DNA of 64,000 bases, taken from contig CBDEUQ010000003.1 of assembly GCA_965243325.1 (NCBI GenBank), positions 2,294,001 through 2,358,000 of the forward strand, read 5' to 3'. Of the stretch, positions 1 to 8,397 are shown one piece after another. The DNA comes from JANQOH01 sp965243325. Lineage in GTDB: Bacteria > Pseudomonadota > Alphaproteobacteria > UBA7887. The position numbers were made by a program, and so were the translations under genes. The notes below the pieces were generated by a model. It was not told the origin of the DNA and ran no database searches. It saw only the letters and a list, made by a program, of their open reading frames with translations. The first letter of the stretch is position 1, and each line of letters starts with the position of its first letter.

Positions 1-726
1 GAGCAGCGCGCGCGGGAGCTCGGCATCGCGGCGCTCGCCATCGTGAACGCGCACAACGTCGCGGCGCTCTGGCCGGAGGTCGAGCGCCTCGCCGAGCGCG
101 GACTCGTCGCCTTCGCGTTCGGCGCTGCTCTCCCGTATGTCGCGCCGGCCGGCGGCACCAGACCGGTCTACGGCACCAACCCGATGGCGTTCGCCTGGCC
201 CCGAGCAGGGCGCCCGCCGCTCGTGTTCGACCAGGCGTCGAGCGCCAGCGCCCGAGGCGAAATCCAGATCCGCCTGCGTGACGGCACGCCGATCCCCGAG
301 GGCTGGGCCATCGGCCCCGACGGCGAATCGACCACCGATCCCGCCACCGCGCTCGCCGGCGCCCAGCTCCCGTTCGGAGGCCACAAGGGCGCGGCCATCG
401 CCCTGATGGTGGAGCTGCTCGCGGGCGCCCTGGTCGGCGATGTCTTCAGCTTCGAAGCCAGCGAGGCCGACGCCGCCGCCGCCGAAGTCGGCGCACCCTC
501 CGGCGGCGAGTTCATGATCGCGATCGACCCCGCGCGCTGCGTGCGCGATGGCGACCGCGACGCCCAGCTCGCCCACGCGGAGAAGCTTTTCGCCAGGGTC
601 CTGGAGCAGGACGGAACACGGCTCCCCTCGGATCGCAGGTACCGGGCGCGGGAACGCACTCCGAACGAAGGCGTCACGATCCCGAAGTTGCTGCACGACA
701 CGCTGCGGGCGTACATCGACAGCTGA
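1..726 (+). CDS. Malate/L-lactate dehydrogenase-family reductase, likely delta1-pyrroline/piperideine-2-carboxylate reductase (5' partial)
   Basis: The open frame runs in from the window edge, so the N-terminus is missing; 241 residues are present. The sequence YGTNPMAFAWP, then FDQASS with ARGEIQ, EGWA, and GAQLPFGGHKGAAIALMVEL is the conserved core of the Ldh_2 family of NAD(P)H-dependent reductases. The FDQASS and LPFGGHKG wording matches the branch that reduces cyclic imino acids (proline or pipecolate metabolism) better than malate dehydrogenases. It would be cytosolic. The substrate is an inference from motif similarity only; 2,3-diketogulonate reductase-type activity is an alternative. 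It converges on moeA with about 156 bp between the stop codons. Confidence 0.8.
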   Translation, partial: EQRARELGIAALAIVNAHNVAALWPEVERLAERGLVAFAFGAALPYVAPAGGTRPVYGTNPMAFAWPRAGRPPLVFDQASSASARGEIQIRLRDGTPIPEGWAIGPDGESTTDPATALAGAQLPFGGHKGAAIALMVELLAGALVGDVFSFEASEADAAAAEVGAPSGGEFMIAIDPARCVRDGDRDAQLAHAEKLFARVLEQDGTRLPSDRRYRARERTPNEGVTIPKLLHDTLRAYIDS

Positions 727-851
727 TCGAGTGGTCCTCACGCGTGCGAACGGGTCCTCTCCAATGACGCTCTGCCAAGGCAGCCCCTGGATGTCGGCCG
801 GCGAATACGGCCGATCGCTGCGCGACCCGTGTCCGATCCTGCCGCCTGCCC

Positions 852-870
852 CGGGGGTGCGCAGCCCCCG
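852..870. terminator. GC-rich hairpin between convergent genes, possible bidirectional terminator
   Basis: CGGGGG (852-857) pairs with CCCCCG (865-870) around a 7-nt loop. It lies between the stop of the reductase gene (726) and the stop of moeA (883), which converge. No T-tract follows on either strand, so its role as an intrinsic terminator is inferred from position only. Confidence 0.3.
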
Positions 871-882
871 TCGTCGGCAGTA

Positions 883-2115
883 TCAGAATCTATCCTGCCC
901 GCCGGGGAACAGCAGCGCGTCCACTTCGTCCCCGGCCGCGGCGGGGGGCGCGTGCGGCGGGCGGATGACGAGGCAGTCGGAACGCGCGAGCAGCGACAGC
1001 ATCGAACTGTCCTGGACGTCGAAGGGCGTGGCGCTGAGTCCGCCGTCGGCCGCTTCCGTCAACGCGCTGCGCAGGTAGTCTTCGCGCCGGTCGTTCGCCG
1101 GCAGCGCGCGTGACAGAGAAACGCGGCGCCGCCATCGCCGGTCGTCGTCCTCCTCGATGCCGAGCAGGCGGCCGAGGGCCGGACGCAGGAAGATGAGCGC
1201 GCAGACCAGCGCCGAGACCGGGTTTCCGGGCAGCCCCAGCACCGGGGTGTCCTCAAGCCGGCCGAACATGAGCGGTTTGCCCGGCCGCATCGCGATGCGC
1301 CAGAAATCGAGCGTCATGCCGGCGCCGCCGAGGACTTCCCGCACAAGATCGCGTTCGCCCACCGACACGCCGCCGGTGGTCACGAGCATGTCGTGGCCGC
1401 GCGCCCCGCGCGCCATGCGGGAAAGCGCGTCCTTCTCGTCCGGCGCGACGCCGAGGATGACCGGGAGGCCGCCGCACGTCCGGACGACCGCGGCGAGAGC
1501 GACCGAGTTGGAACTCACGATCCGGTCGCCGTCCAGCGGCTCGCCGGGCATGACGATTTCATCGCCGGTCGCGAGAATCGCCACGCGGGGACGCCGTCGG
1601 ACGGTCAGCCAGGGATGGTTCATCGCCGCCGCGAGGGCGATATCCCGCGCGCCGAGCACCCGGCCTTCCGTGGGGCCCGCATCGCCGGCGGCGAAATCGA
1701 GGCCTGCCCTGCGAATGTAGCGCCCGGGACCCGACGCCTCGGCGACGGTGACGGCCGCGTCCTCGACGGTCGTGTTCTCCTGTATCACGATCGTGTCGGC
1801 GCCCTCGGGCACCGGTGCGCCGGTGAAGATGCGCACGGTCTCACCGGGTCCGACGACACCGGCGAACCCGCCGCCCGCGGCCGAGACGCCGATTCGTCGG
1901 AGCGTGACGGGCGGCGCGGCGACGTCGGCGGCGCGCACGGCGTAACCGTCCATGGACGATACGGAGACGGGCGGCTGTGTCCGCCGCGCCGTCACGGAAT
2001 TGGCGAGCACTCTGCCGAGCGCGTCCGGGACCGCCACCTGCTCGCCCGGCAGCGGCGAGAACGCCTCGACGATCCGCGCCCGCGCTTCGGCGACCGGAAT
2101 CAGGTCAGGTGGCAT
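883..2115 (-). CDS. moeA: Molybdopterin molybdenumtransferase MoeA
   Basis: The 410-residue product matches the usual length of MoeA, which inserts molybdate into adenylylated molybdopterin to make molybdenum cofactor in the cytosol. Visible signatures are SMDGYAVRAADV near residue 50, RIFTGAPVPEGADTIVIQE, RRAGLDFAAGD, ILATGDEIV and VTTGGVSVGERDLV, then GLPGNPVSALV and a C-terminal MoeA_C-like domain. The start lies 11 bp inside the end of the trpC-moaC gene, so the two are probably translationally coupled. It is the last gene of the leftward trpD-trpC/moaC-moeA operon. Confidence 0.95.
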   Translation of the reverse strand: MPPDLIPVAEARARIVEAFSPLPGEQVAVPDALGRVLANSVTARRTQPPVSVSSMDGYAVRAADVAAPPVTLRRIGVSAAGGGFAGVVGPGETVRIFTGAPVPEGADTIVIQENTTVEDAAVTVAEASGPGRYIRRAGLDFAAGDAGPTEGRVLGARDIALAAAMNHPWLTVRRRPRVAILATGDEIVMPGEPLDGDRIVSSNSVALAAVVRTCGGLPVILGVAPDEKDALSRMARGARGHDMLVTTGGVSVGERDLVREVLGGAGMTLDFWRIAMRPGKPLMFGRLEDTPVLGLPGNPVSALVCALIFLRPALGRLLGIEEDDDRRWRRRVSLSRALPANDRREDYLRSALTEAADGGLSATPFDVQDSSMLSLLARSDCLVIRPPHAPPAAAGDEVDALLFPGGQDRF

Positions 2116-3358
2116 CGTAGCGGCCTGATTTGCCGCCCGATTTATGCAGCAGGCGGATGTCGGCGATGCGCATACCGCGGTCGACCGACTTGCACATGTC
2201 GTAGACCGTGAGCGCGGCGACCGAGGCCGCGGTCAGCGCCTCCATTTCCACGCCCGTGCGCCCCTCGAGCTTGCACGTGGCGGTGATCTCCACTGCGCAT
2301 TCGGCGTCCCGGCATTCGCATTCGACGGCTACGGACGTGAGGGCGAGGGGATGGCAGAGGGGAATGAGGTCCGGCGTTCTCTTCGCCGCCATGATGCCGG
2401 CGAGCCGGGCCGCTCCGAGCACGTCGCCCTTCTTGTGGCCGCCCGAGCGGATCATCTCCAGCGTCCGCGCGTTCATCACGACCCGCGCGGCGGCGACGGC
2501 GGTGCGTTCGGTCTCCGGCTTGCCGCCGACATCGACCATGACCGCGTTGCCGCGGCCGTCGAAGTGCGTGAAGTCCGCCGGCTGCAGCAGCGCCCGCGTC
2601 GCCGCCGCGACATCGGTCTGGCGCATCAGCGACTCGCCGACGAGAAAGCAGTTCACGCCGACCGCGCGCATGCGCGCGACGTCTCCCGCGTCGGCGATCC
2701 CGCTCTCGCAGACGACGGTACGGTCCGCCGGGACTCGCGGCGCCAGCTCTTCCGTCGTCGCCAGATCGACGTCAAGGGTCTTCAGGTTGCGGTTGTTGAT
2801 CCCGATCAGACTTCCCGGCAGGGCGAGGGCGCGGGCCAGTTCGCCGTCGTCGTGGACCTCGACGAGGCAGTCCATCCCCAGCCGGGCCGCCTCGCCGGCG
2901 AGCGCCGCGGCGGTCGCGTCGTCCACCGCGGCCATGATGACGAGAATGCAGTCGGCGCCTGCCGCGCGCGCTTCGACCACCTGGTAGGTGTCGACCATGA
3001 AGTCCTTGCAAAGCACGGGGAGGGCGCACGCCGCGCGCGCAGCCGCAAGATCGGCCGTCTTGCCGTGGAACCACGGCTCGTCGGTGAGGACCGAAAGACA
3101 CGTGGCGCCGCCGGCGGCGTAGGCGCGGGCCAGCGCCGGCGGATCGAAGTCGGCGCGAATCACGCCCCGGCTCGGCGACGCCTTCTTGATTTCCGCGATC
3201 AGCCCGACCCCGTCTGCCGCCGCCAGCGTTGCGGCGAACCCGCGCGGCGGCGGCGCGGCAACGGCCTCGGCTTCCAGCGCCGCGCGCGGCTTGCGCGCCT
3301 TCGAGGCGGCGACCCGGCGGCGTTTGTCGTCGCAGATCCGCGCCAGAACCCCGCTCAT
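2105..3358 (-). CDS. trpC-moaC: Fusion of indole-3-glycerol phosphate synthase (TrpC) and cyclic pyranopterin monophosphate synthase (MoaC)
   Basis: One 417-residue frame holds two complete enzymes. Residues 1 to about 260 are TrpC: AEIKKASPSRGVI, the CLSVLTDEPWFHG strand, VLCKDFMVD, GINNRNLKTL, CESGI and FLVGESLM of the (beta/alpha)8 barrel. From about residue 261 the chain continues without a stop into MoaC: THFDGRG, MVDVGGKPETERTAVA, KKGDVLGAARLAGIMAAKRT, PLCHPLALT, EMEALTAASVAALTVYDMCKS and the terminal KSGGKSG. There is no ATG, GTG or TTG at the usual MoaC start, and the linker is only a few residues. The gene starts by an ATGA overlap with trpD. The protein would serve both tryptophan and molybdenum cofactor synthesis. 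A small sequencing indel hiding a stop is the main alternative. Confidence 0.88.
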   Translation of the reverse strand: MSGVLARICDDKRRRVAASKARKPRAALEAEAVAAPPPRGFAATLAAADGVGLIAEIKKASPSRGVIRADFDPPALARAYAAGGATCLSVLTDEPWFHGKTADLAAARAACALPVLCKDFMVDTYQVVEARAAGADCILVIMAAVDDATAAALAGEAARLGMDCLVEVHDDGELARALALPGSLIGINNRNLKTLDVDLATTEELAPRVPADRTVVCESGIADAGDVARMRAVGVNCFLVGESLMRQTDVAAATRALLQPADFTHFDGRGNAVMVDVGGKPETERTAVAAARVVMNARTLEMIRSGGHKKGDVLGAARLAGIMAAKRTPDLIPLCHPLALTSVAVECECRDAECAVEITATCKLEGRTGVEMEALTAASVAALTVYDMCKSVDRGMRIADIRLLHKSGGKSGRYDAT

Positions 3359-4389
3359 GCAGGCGCTCCATTGGTGACGGCGACGAGCCGGTCGAGCACC
3401 GCGCGCGCCGTGCCGTCGTCGATCGCCGCCGCGGCGAGCGCCGCGGCGCTCGCCAGATCGCCGGCCTTGCCGGCCACGACCAGCGCCGCGCCGGCGTTCA
3501 GCAACACGATATCCCGATAGGCGCCCGGCGCCCCGTCGAAAAGGCGCCGTATCGACGCCGCGTTGTGCGCCGGATCGCCGCCCGCGAGATCCGCGGCGGC
3601 GGCGCGCGGCAGGCCGGCGTCCTCCGGCGTCACCTCGAACCGCGACACCGCTCCGTCGCGCAGTTCGGCGACGTGCGTGGGGCCGGTCGTGGTGAGCTCG
3701 TCCATTCCGTCGGCGCCGTGGACGACCCAGACGCGTTCCGACCCGAGATTGCCCAGCACGGCGGCGATCGGCTCGAGCCAGCGTTCGTCGAAGACGCCGA
3801 TCAACTGCCGCTTCGTGCCCGCCGGGTTGGAGAGCGGCCCGAGGATGTTGAAGATCGTCCGCGTGCCGAGTTCGACGCGGGCGCCGGCAACGTGGCGCAT
3901 CGCGCCGTGGTGGCGCGGCGCCATCAGGAAACCGATGCCGACGGTGGCGAGCGACTTCGCGACCAGCGCCATGTCGGCGTCGATATCGACCCCCAGCGCC
4001 CGCAGCACGTCGGCCGATCCGGACCGCGAGGACATGGCCCGGTTGCCGTGCTTGGCGACGGGGACGCCGCACGCCGCGGCCACCAGCGCCGCCGCGGTCG
4101 AGATGTTGTAGGTGCCGCGTCCGTCGCCGCCGGTGCCGCAGGTGTCGATCGTGCCCGGCGGCGCGGCGACGGCGAGCGCCTTCTCGCGCATCGCCCTGGC
4201 GGCGCCTGTGATCTCGGCCACGGTTTCGCCGCGAATCCGCAGCCCCATGAGGAAGCCGCCGGTCTGCGCCGGCGTCGTGTCCCCCGACATCATCGTGTCG
4301 AAGGCGGCGTGGGCTTCGTCCTCGCTCAACGTCTCGCCCGCGGCGAGCTTGCCGAGCAGCGCCTTGAAATCGGCCACCGCGGCGCTCAT
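3355..4389 (-). CDS. trpD: Anthranilate phosphoribosyltransferase TrpD
   Basis: The 344-residue product transfers phosphoribose from PRPP to anthranilate, the second step of the tryptophan branch. GTGGDGRGTYNIST (the PRPP-binding glycine-rich loop), AKHGNRAMSSRSGSADVL, APRHHGAMRHV and RTIFNILGPLSNPA are all present. The start at 4389 gives the standard N-terminus (FKALLGKLAAGETLSEDEA); the frame stays open further upstream but that extension has no similarity to the family. The stop overlaps the TrpC start as ATGA. trpG, often next upstream in related genomes, is absent here; the divergent modA lies there instead. Confidence 0.95.
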   Translation of the reverse strand: MSAAVADFKALLGKLAAGETLSEDEAHAAFDTMMSGDTTPAQTGGFLMGLRIRGETVAEITGAARAMREKALAVAAPPGTIDTCGTGGDGRGTYNISTAAALVAAACGVPVAKHGNRAMSSRSGSADVLRALGVDIDADMALVAKSLATVGIGFLMAPRHHGAMRHVAGARVELGTRTIFNILGPLSNPAGTKRQLIGVFDERWLEPIAAVLGNLGSERVWVVHGADGMDELTTTGPTHVAELRDGAVSRFEVTPEDAGLPRAAAADLAGGDPAHNAASIRRLFDGAPGAYRDIVLLNAGAALVVAGKAGDLASAAALAAAAIDDGTARAVLDRLVAVTNGAPA

Positions 4390-4584
4390 TCCGCCGCGCG
4401 CCGGGCGGCGGCGTTGCGGGCGAAACCGTCGCGATTGTCGGTGAAAACGAGCATGGGGCGGCACGAAACAGACAGCGCGGCGCAACGTCAAGCCCGGAGC
4501 GCGGGCGGCGGCCCGGCGGGGCGCGTGCCGTCCCTGTCCGTCCCGGGGCCGGGCGGCGGACGGTTGACGGATGCGCGGGGCGGG

Positions 4585-4613
4585 CCCTATATGCGGCGGT
4601 GCATTATATACGG
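4585..4613 (+). promoter_or_regulatory. Mo-box-like inverted repeat in front of modA
   Basis: CCCTATAT (4585-4592) and ATATACGG (4606-4613) form an imperfect inverted repeat with a 13-nt spacer, ending 7 bp before the modA ATG. ModE/MopA-type regulators are known to bind TATAT-containing inverted repeats at molybdate transport genes. There is no clear Shine-Dalgarno for modA, so this AT-rich patch is probably both promoter and operator. The rest of the 230-bp divergent spacer between trpD and modA (4390-4619) shows no gene. Confidence 0.45.
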
Positions 4614-4619
4614 CGGTAT

Positions 4620-5378
4620 ATGACGGTGGCGGTTCGCGGCGCCGCGGCGGCGCTGCTTTGGCTGTCGCCCGCGGCGGCGGCCGAGCGGGTGACGGTGTTC
4701 GCCGCGGCCAGCCTGACCGACGTCTTCGATGCGGCGATCGGCGCCTGGCGCACCGAAGGCGGCGGCGAGGTCGTCGGCGTCTATGCCGCGTCCTCGACGC
4801 TGGCGCGGCAGATCGGCGCCGGCGCCCCGGCGGCCCTGTTCGTGTCCGCCAACGTGGCATGGGTGGGCTGGCTGGAAGGCGAGGGGCTGGTCGTGCCGGG
4901 GTCGCGGGCCGACCTGTTCGGCAACCGCCTCGTCGTCGCGGCGCCGCCGGGCTCGACGGTCGCGCTGCCGCCGGACGGCGTGGGCGGCCTTGCCGGGGCG
5001 CTCGCCGGCGGACGGCTGGCGATGGCCGACCCGGCCCACGTGCCGGCCGGCATGTACGCGAAGGAGGCGCTCGAATCGCTCGGCGTCTGGCCGGCGGTAC
5101 GGGCGCGCGTCGTGCCGACCGGCCACGTGCGCGCCGCGCTGGCGCTGATCGAGCGCGGCGAGGTCGCGCTCGGCATCGTCTACCGCACCGATCTCGCGGT
5201 GTGCCCGGCGTGCCGCGAGGTCGCGGCCGTCCCCGCCGACAGCCATTCGCCCATCGTCTACCGGATGGTCGCGATCGCCGCGAACCGGTCGCCGGCCGCG
5301 GCGGCGTTCCGCGCCTTTCTGCTCGGCGACCGTGCGGCGGCGCTGTTCGCCGCGTTCGGCTTCGCCGCCGCCCGGTAG
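4620..5378 (+). CDS. modA: Molybdate ABC transporter, periplasmic substrate-binding protein
   Basis: The 252-residue protein starts with a short signal peptide ending in LSPAAAAE and continues VTVFAAASLTDVFDA, the hallmark of ModA. Later VYAASSTLARQI, ADPAHVPAGMYAKEALESLG and LGIVYRTDL match the two-lobed binding fold that captures molybdate or tungstate. The frame could begin at a GTG at 4599, but that start lies inside the inverted repeat and would spoil the signal peptide, so ATG 4620 is preferred. modB begins on the next base after its stop codon. Confidence 0.93.
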   Translation: MTVAVRGAAAALLWLSPAAAAERVTVFAAASLTDVFDAAIGAWRTEGGGEVVGVYAASSTLARQIGAGAPAALFVSANVAWVGWLEGEGLVVPGSRADLFGNRLVVAAPPGSTVALPPDGVGGLAGALAGGRLAMADPAHVPAGMYAKEALESLGVWPAVRARVVPTGHVRAALALIERGEVALGIVYRTDLAVCPACREVAAVPADSHSPIVYRMVAIAANRSPAAAAFRAFLLGDRAAALFAAFGFAAAR

Positions 5379-6071
5379 ATGGCGTTCCTGTCGCCGGAGG
5401 AATGGCAGGCGGTCGCGCTCAGTCTTCGCGTGGCGCTGTGCTGCGTCGCCGCCAGCCTGCCGTTCGGCATGTTGTTCGCCTGGCTGCTGGCGCGCTGCCG
5501 CTTTCCCGGCAAGACGCTGGTCGACGGCATCGTGCACCTGCCGCTGGTGTTGCCGCCGGTGGTCGTCGGCTATCTCCTGCTCGTCGGCTTCGGCCGCCAG
5601 GGCATCGTCGGCGCGCCGCTGGCCGAGCATTTCGGCGTCACGCTGGCGTTCTCGTGGCAGGGCGCCGCGGTGGCCTCGGCGGTCATGGGATTCCCGCTGA
5701 TGGTGCGCGCCATCCGCCTGTCGCTGGAGAACGTCGACCGCGGCCTCGAGGCGGCGGCACGGACGCTGGGCGCCGGGCGTTGGGACGTCTTTCGCACCGT
5801 CACCCTGCCGCTCGCGTGGACCGGCGTTCTTTCCGGCGTCGTCCTGTCCTTCGCGCGAAGCCTCGGCGAGTTCGGGGCGACGATCACCTTCGTCTCCAAC
5901 ATTCCCGGCGAGACGCGGACGCTGCCGCTGGCGATCTACAGCGCGACGCAGGTTCCCGGCGGCGAGACGCCGGCGCTGCGGCTGACGGCGGTGGCCGTCG
6001 CGCTGGCCCTGGCGGCGCTTTTCCTCTCCGAGCTTCTGGCGCGGCGCGCGACGGCGCGGCGGGCGCGCTAG
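5379..6071 (+). CDS. modB: Molybdate ABC transporter, permease
   Basis: This 230-residue inner-membrane protein has about five hydrophobic segments and the binding-protein-dependent permease signature EAARTLGAGRWDVFRTVTLPLAWTG, the EAA loop that contacts the ATPase. HLPLVLPPVVVGYLLLV near the N-terminus is typical of ModB. It abuts modA directly and lies 5 bp before modC, so the three form one operon. Confidence 0.94.
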   Translation: MAFLSPEEWQAVALSLRVALCCVAASLPFGMLFAWLLARCRFPGKTLVDGIVHLPLVLPPVVVGYLLLVGFGRQGIVGAPLAEHFGVTLAFSWQGAAVASAVMGFPLMVRAIRLSLENVDRGLEAAARTLGAGRWDVFRTVTLPLAWTGVLSGVVLSFARSLGEFGATITFVSNIPGETRTLPLAIYSATQVPGGETPALRLTAVAVALALAALFLSELLARRATARRAR

Positions 6072-6076
6072 CGGCG

Positions 6077-7174
6077 ATGCTCGACGTCGCCGCCGAGGTC
6101 GAGCAGGGCGCGTTTGCGCTCGACGCCGCGTTCGCCGTGCCGGCCGCGGGCGTCACGGCGCTGTTCGGGCGTTCGGGTTCGGGCAAGACGACTGTTCTCG
6201 ACGTCATCGCCGGCCTGCGCCGGCCGCGCCGCGGGCGGGTGACGGTCGACGGCCGGACGCTGCTCGACACCGCCCGGCGCATCGACGTGCCGGCGCACCG
6301 CCGCCGCATCGGCTACGTGTTTCAGGACGGGCGGCTGTTCCCGCATCTCGACGTGCGCGGCAACCTCGAATACGGCATGCGGCGCGGCGCGGCGCGGCGC
6401 GGCCATGCGACCTTCGACGAGGTGGTCGCCCTGCTCGACGTCGCCGGCCTGCTGCGCCGCCGCCCGGCGACGCTGTCGGGCGGCGAGCGCCAGCGGGTCG
6501 CCATCGGCCGCGCCCTGCTCGCGAGCCCGGACCTGCTGCTCATGGACGAACCGCTCGCGGCGCTGGATGCGCCGCGCAAGGCCGAGGTGCTGCCCTTCGT
6601 CGAGCGGCTGCACCGCGCCGTCGAGGTCCCCGTCGTCTACGTCAGCCACGCCGTCGACGAAATCCTCAGCATCGCCGACACGGTGGTGCTGATGGACGAC
6701 GGCAGGGTCGCCGCCACGGGCTCGGTCGCGGAGATCGCCAGTCGCCTCGACGACGCCGGGTTCGCCGACCTTGCCGCGGCCGGGACCGTGCTGCACGCCA
6801 CGGTCGGGTCGCACGACGCCGCGCTCGCGCTGACCCGCCTCGACACCGCTCTCGGACCGCTTCTCGTGTCGCGGCTCGAACGCGCGCCGGGCTCGCGGGT
6901 GCGGGTGCGCCTCGGCGCCCGCGACGTGGCGCTGGCGCTCGACCGGCCGCGGGACGTGAGCGTCATCAACGTGGTGGCGGGCACGGTCGCCGGCGTCGAG
7001 CGGCGCGCGGACGGCACGGTCGCGGTGACGGTCGAGGCCGGGAAGGGGACGGCGCTGCGCGCCGACATCACCCGGCTCGCCGCCGACCGGCTCGCGCTCG
7101 CGCCCGGCAAGCCGGTCCACGCGATGATCAAGGCGGTGGCCGTCGAGCGCTTTCCGTACCGGGGCGGCGGCTGA
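6077..7174 (+). CDS. modC: Molybdate ABC transporter, ATP-binding protein
   Basis: The 365-residue product has Walker A GRSGSGKTT near residue 35, the Q-loop YVFQDGRLFPHL, the signature LSGGERQRVAIGRALL, Walker B LLLMDEPLAALD, and the switch histidine in YVSHAVDEI. The last ~75 residues form a MOP/TOBE-like molybdate-binding domain (VRVRLGARDVALAL, INVVAGTV). It powers ModAB uptake at the cytoplasmic face. The ATG at 6077 is 5 bp after the modB stop. Confidence 0.95.
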   Translation: MLDVAAEVEQGAFALDAAFAVPAAGVTALFGRSGSGKTTVLDVIAGLRRPRRGRVTVDGRTLLDTARRIDVPAHRRRIGYVFQDGRLFPHLDVRGNLEYGMRRGAARRGHATFDEVVALLDVAGLLRRRPATLSGGERQRVAIGRALLASPDLLLMDEPLAALDAPRKAEVLPFVERLHRAVEVPVVYVSHAVDEILSIADTVVLMDDGRVAATGSVAEIASRLDDAGFADLAAAGTVLHATVGSHDAALALTRLDTALGPLLVSRLERAPGSRVRVRLGARDVALALDRPRDVSVINVVAGTVAGVERRADGTVAVTVEAGKGTALRADITRLAADRLALAPGKPVHAMIKAVAVERFPYRGGG

Positions 7175-7231
7175 CTTCGGCGTCGAAATTTGCGCAGAAG
7201 CGGCGCGTGGCCGGATCGTGCGTGCCCGCCC

Positions 7232-8077
7232 TCAGCCGCGCATCTGTCGAGCGCCCGTCAGGGACCGCACAAGCCGCACCAGCTCCGCCTGCCGCGAGAG
7301 CCCGTGCTTGACGAACATGTGCTTCACGTGCGAGCGGATGGTGCTCTCCTTGCGGCCCGTGGCGGTCGCGATCTGTCTCACGCTCATGCCCTGGGCCAGC
7401 AGCACCGCGACCTGGCTCTCCATCCCCGTGAGATCGAGGGCCGCCGCCGCGACGGCGGGATCGACGGCGACCTCGCTCGCCGGGTCGACGACCAGCACCA
7501 GCGCCGCTACCCGCGAGAACGGGAAATCCGTCTCCCGCTGGCCCACCGGGCTCACGTGCAGCACCAGGGGAGGCTGGGCGCCCGGGCGTCTCACGATCAT
7601 CGAATCGCCCGCGCCCGGCACTCCGAGAGGCGGCAGGGCACGGCTCAGGACCGCCTGCAGTTCGTCGTTGTCCCGCGGTGCGCGCGCGAGCAGAAAGCCA
7701 TCGCTGTCGCGCAGGCCGTCGCCGGTCCGCAGCACGTACCGGGCGTGCTCGTTCGCCGCCACGATCCGCCCGCGCGCGTCGAGCTGTACGACGCCCGGTC
7801 CGGTGCGGTCGAGCATCTCCGCAAGCGTCATGCCCAGCGCATTCGCGCGCGCCAGGGTCTGCTGGACGCGCACGGTGTGGCGGATATGCGGCAGGAGACG
7901 CCGGATCGAGGAGCATTGCGCGGACGACCAGCCCTCCCCGTCCAGCGGGTCGTTGACCTGCCAAAGGATGCGCGAACCTCCGGGGCCGTCCAGACGCACG
8001 TTGATCGCGTTGCCGGCGTGGGCAAGGGATTCCAGCGCGTTGTAGGCCTCGGAGGTCTTTCGCTCCTCCTCGGTGTA
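7232..8077 (-). pseudogene. LuxR-family transcriptional regulator, C-terminal part of a split gene
   Basis: This remnant holds a PAS-like region (GVVQLDARGRIVAANEHARYVL) and a complete C-terminal LuxR helix-turn-helix (LTGMESQVAVLLAQGMSVRQIA, then KESTIRSHVKHMFVKHGL). It begins abruptly at YTEEERKTSEAY with a stop codon immediately upstream in frame. The missing N-terminus is at 44221-44543 on the same strand. Joining the two at the shared 11-bp TACACCGAGGA gives 1158 nt, exactly 386 codons, with the frame restored as DVYTEEERKTSEAY. The gene was therefore split by the integrated element. A GTG at 8083, inside the element, could still drive a short HTH protein. Confidence 0.9.
8067..8077. repeat. 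Left attachment core of the integrated element (11-bp direct repeat)
   Basis: TCCTCGGTGTA occurs here and again at 44221-44231 in the same orientation, exactly at the two points where the LuxR gene is broken. It is read as the crossover core duplicated by site-specific integration. Confidence 0.85.
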
Positions 8078-8117
8078 AGCCACCTAAACTAACTTCTAAC
8101 GTACCAATGTTGGTAGT

Positions 8118-8135
8118 GGGTCGTTTCCGCTCCCT
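8118..8135 (+). repeat. Left subterminal arm repeat of the integrated element
   Basis: GGGTCGTTTCCGCTCCCT lies about 40 bp inside the left core. The right end carries GGGTCGTTTTTTTCTCCCT in inverted orientation (44172-44190). Next to it, at 8102-8115, TACCAATGTTGGTA is a near-perfect palindrome. Such arms are expected binding sites for the integrase or an accessory protein. Confidence 0.65.
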
Positions 8136-8303
8136 TACAAGTCGTTACTATAGTGGGGGTTTTCGGTTTCGTCAAGGCGGTTTGTTGCGTTGCGGTGCAG
8201 ATACGCGCATCGGGTTTGTGGGCGCGCGCAGTTGCATTCTGGGAAATAATGTGGTTTTGTCCGCTGCGAGCGTTTAAGGTGCTGTGGCGAATTGGGCACA
8301 CGA

Positions 8304-8338
8304 CCGATACAATCGGCAGTATGTCATTCAGTATGTCA
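8304..8338 (+). other. Candidate oriT or relaxosome-binding repeats upstream of the mob operon
   Basis: CCGAT (8304-8308) and ATCGG (8312-8316) form an inverted repeat directly followed by two copies of CAGTATGTCA (8317-8326, 8329-8338) with 12-bp period. The site lies 60 bp before the first gene of the relaxase operon, where origins of transfer and accessory-protein operators usually sit. No nick-site consensus is recognised. The rest of 8136-8397 shows no convincing gene. Confidence 0.35.
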
Positions 8339-8397
8339 GCAGGTTTATTTTTGCATAGTCGCCGGTGCAGTTGGCGTTTTGGGGGGCTCGTTTCGGG

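Noticed and set aside
3359..4072. Minus-strand frame open upstream of TrpC, which would make a 655-residue protein
   Set aside because: The upstream 238 codons are arginine-rich and lie antiparallel-free over trpD in another frame; trpD itself is clearly coding there, and the ATGA overlap sets the TrpC start at 3358.
4599..4619. GTG start for modA seven codons upstream
   Set aside because: It lies inside the inverted repeat, has no ribosome site and would put Tyr/Ile/Arg before an otherwise normal signal peptide.
8089..8397. Small frames on either strand at the left end of the element
   Set aside because: No ribosome sites, no similarity recognised, and the region holds the arm repeat and candidate oriT repeats instead.
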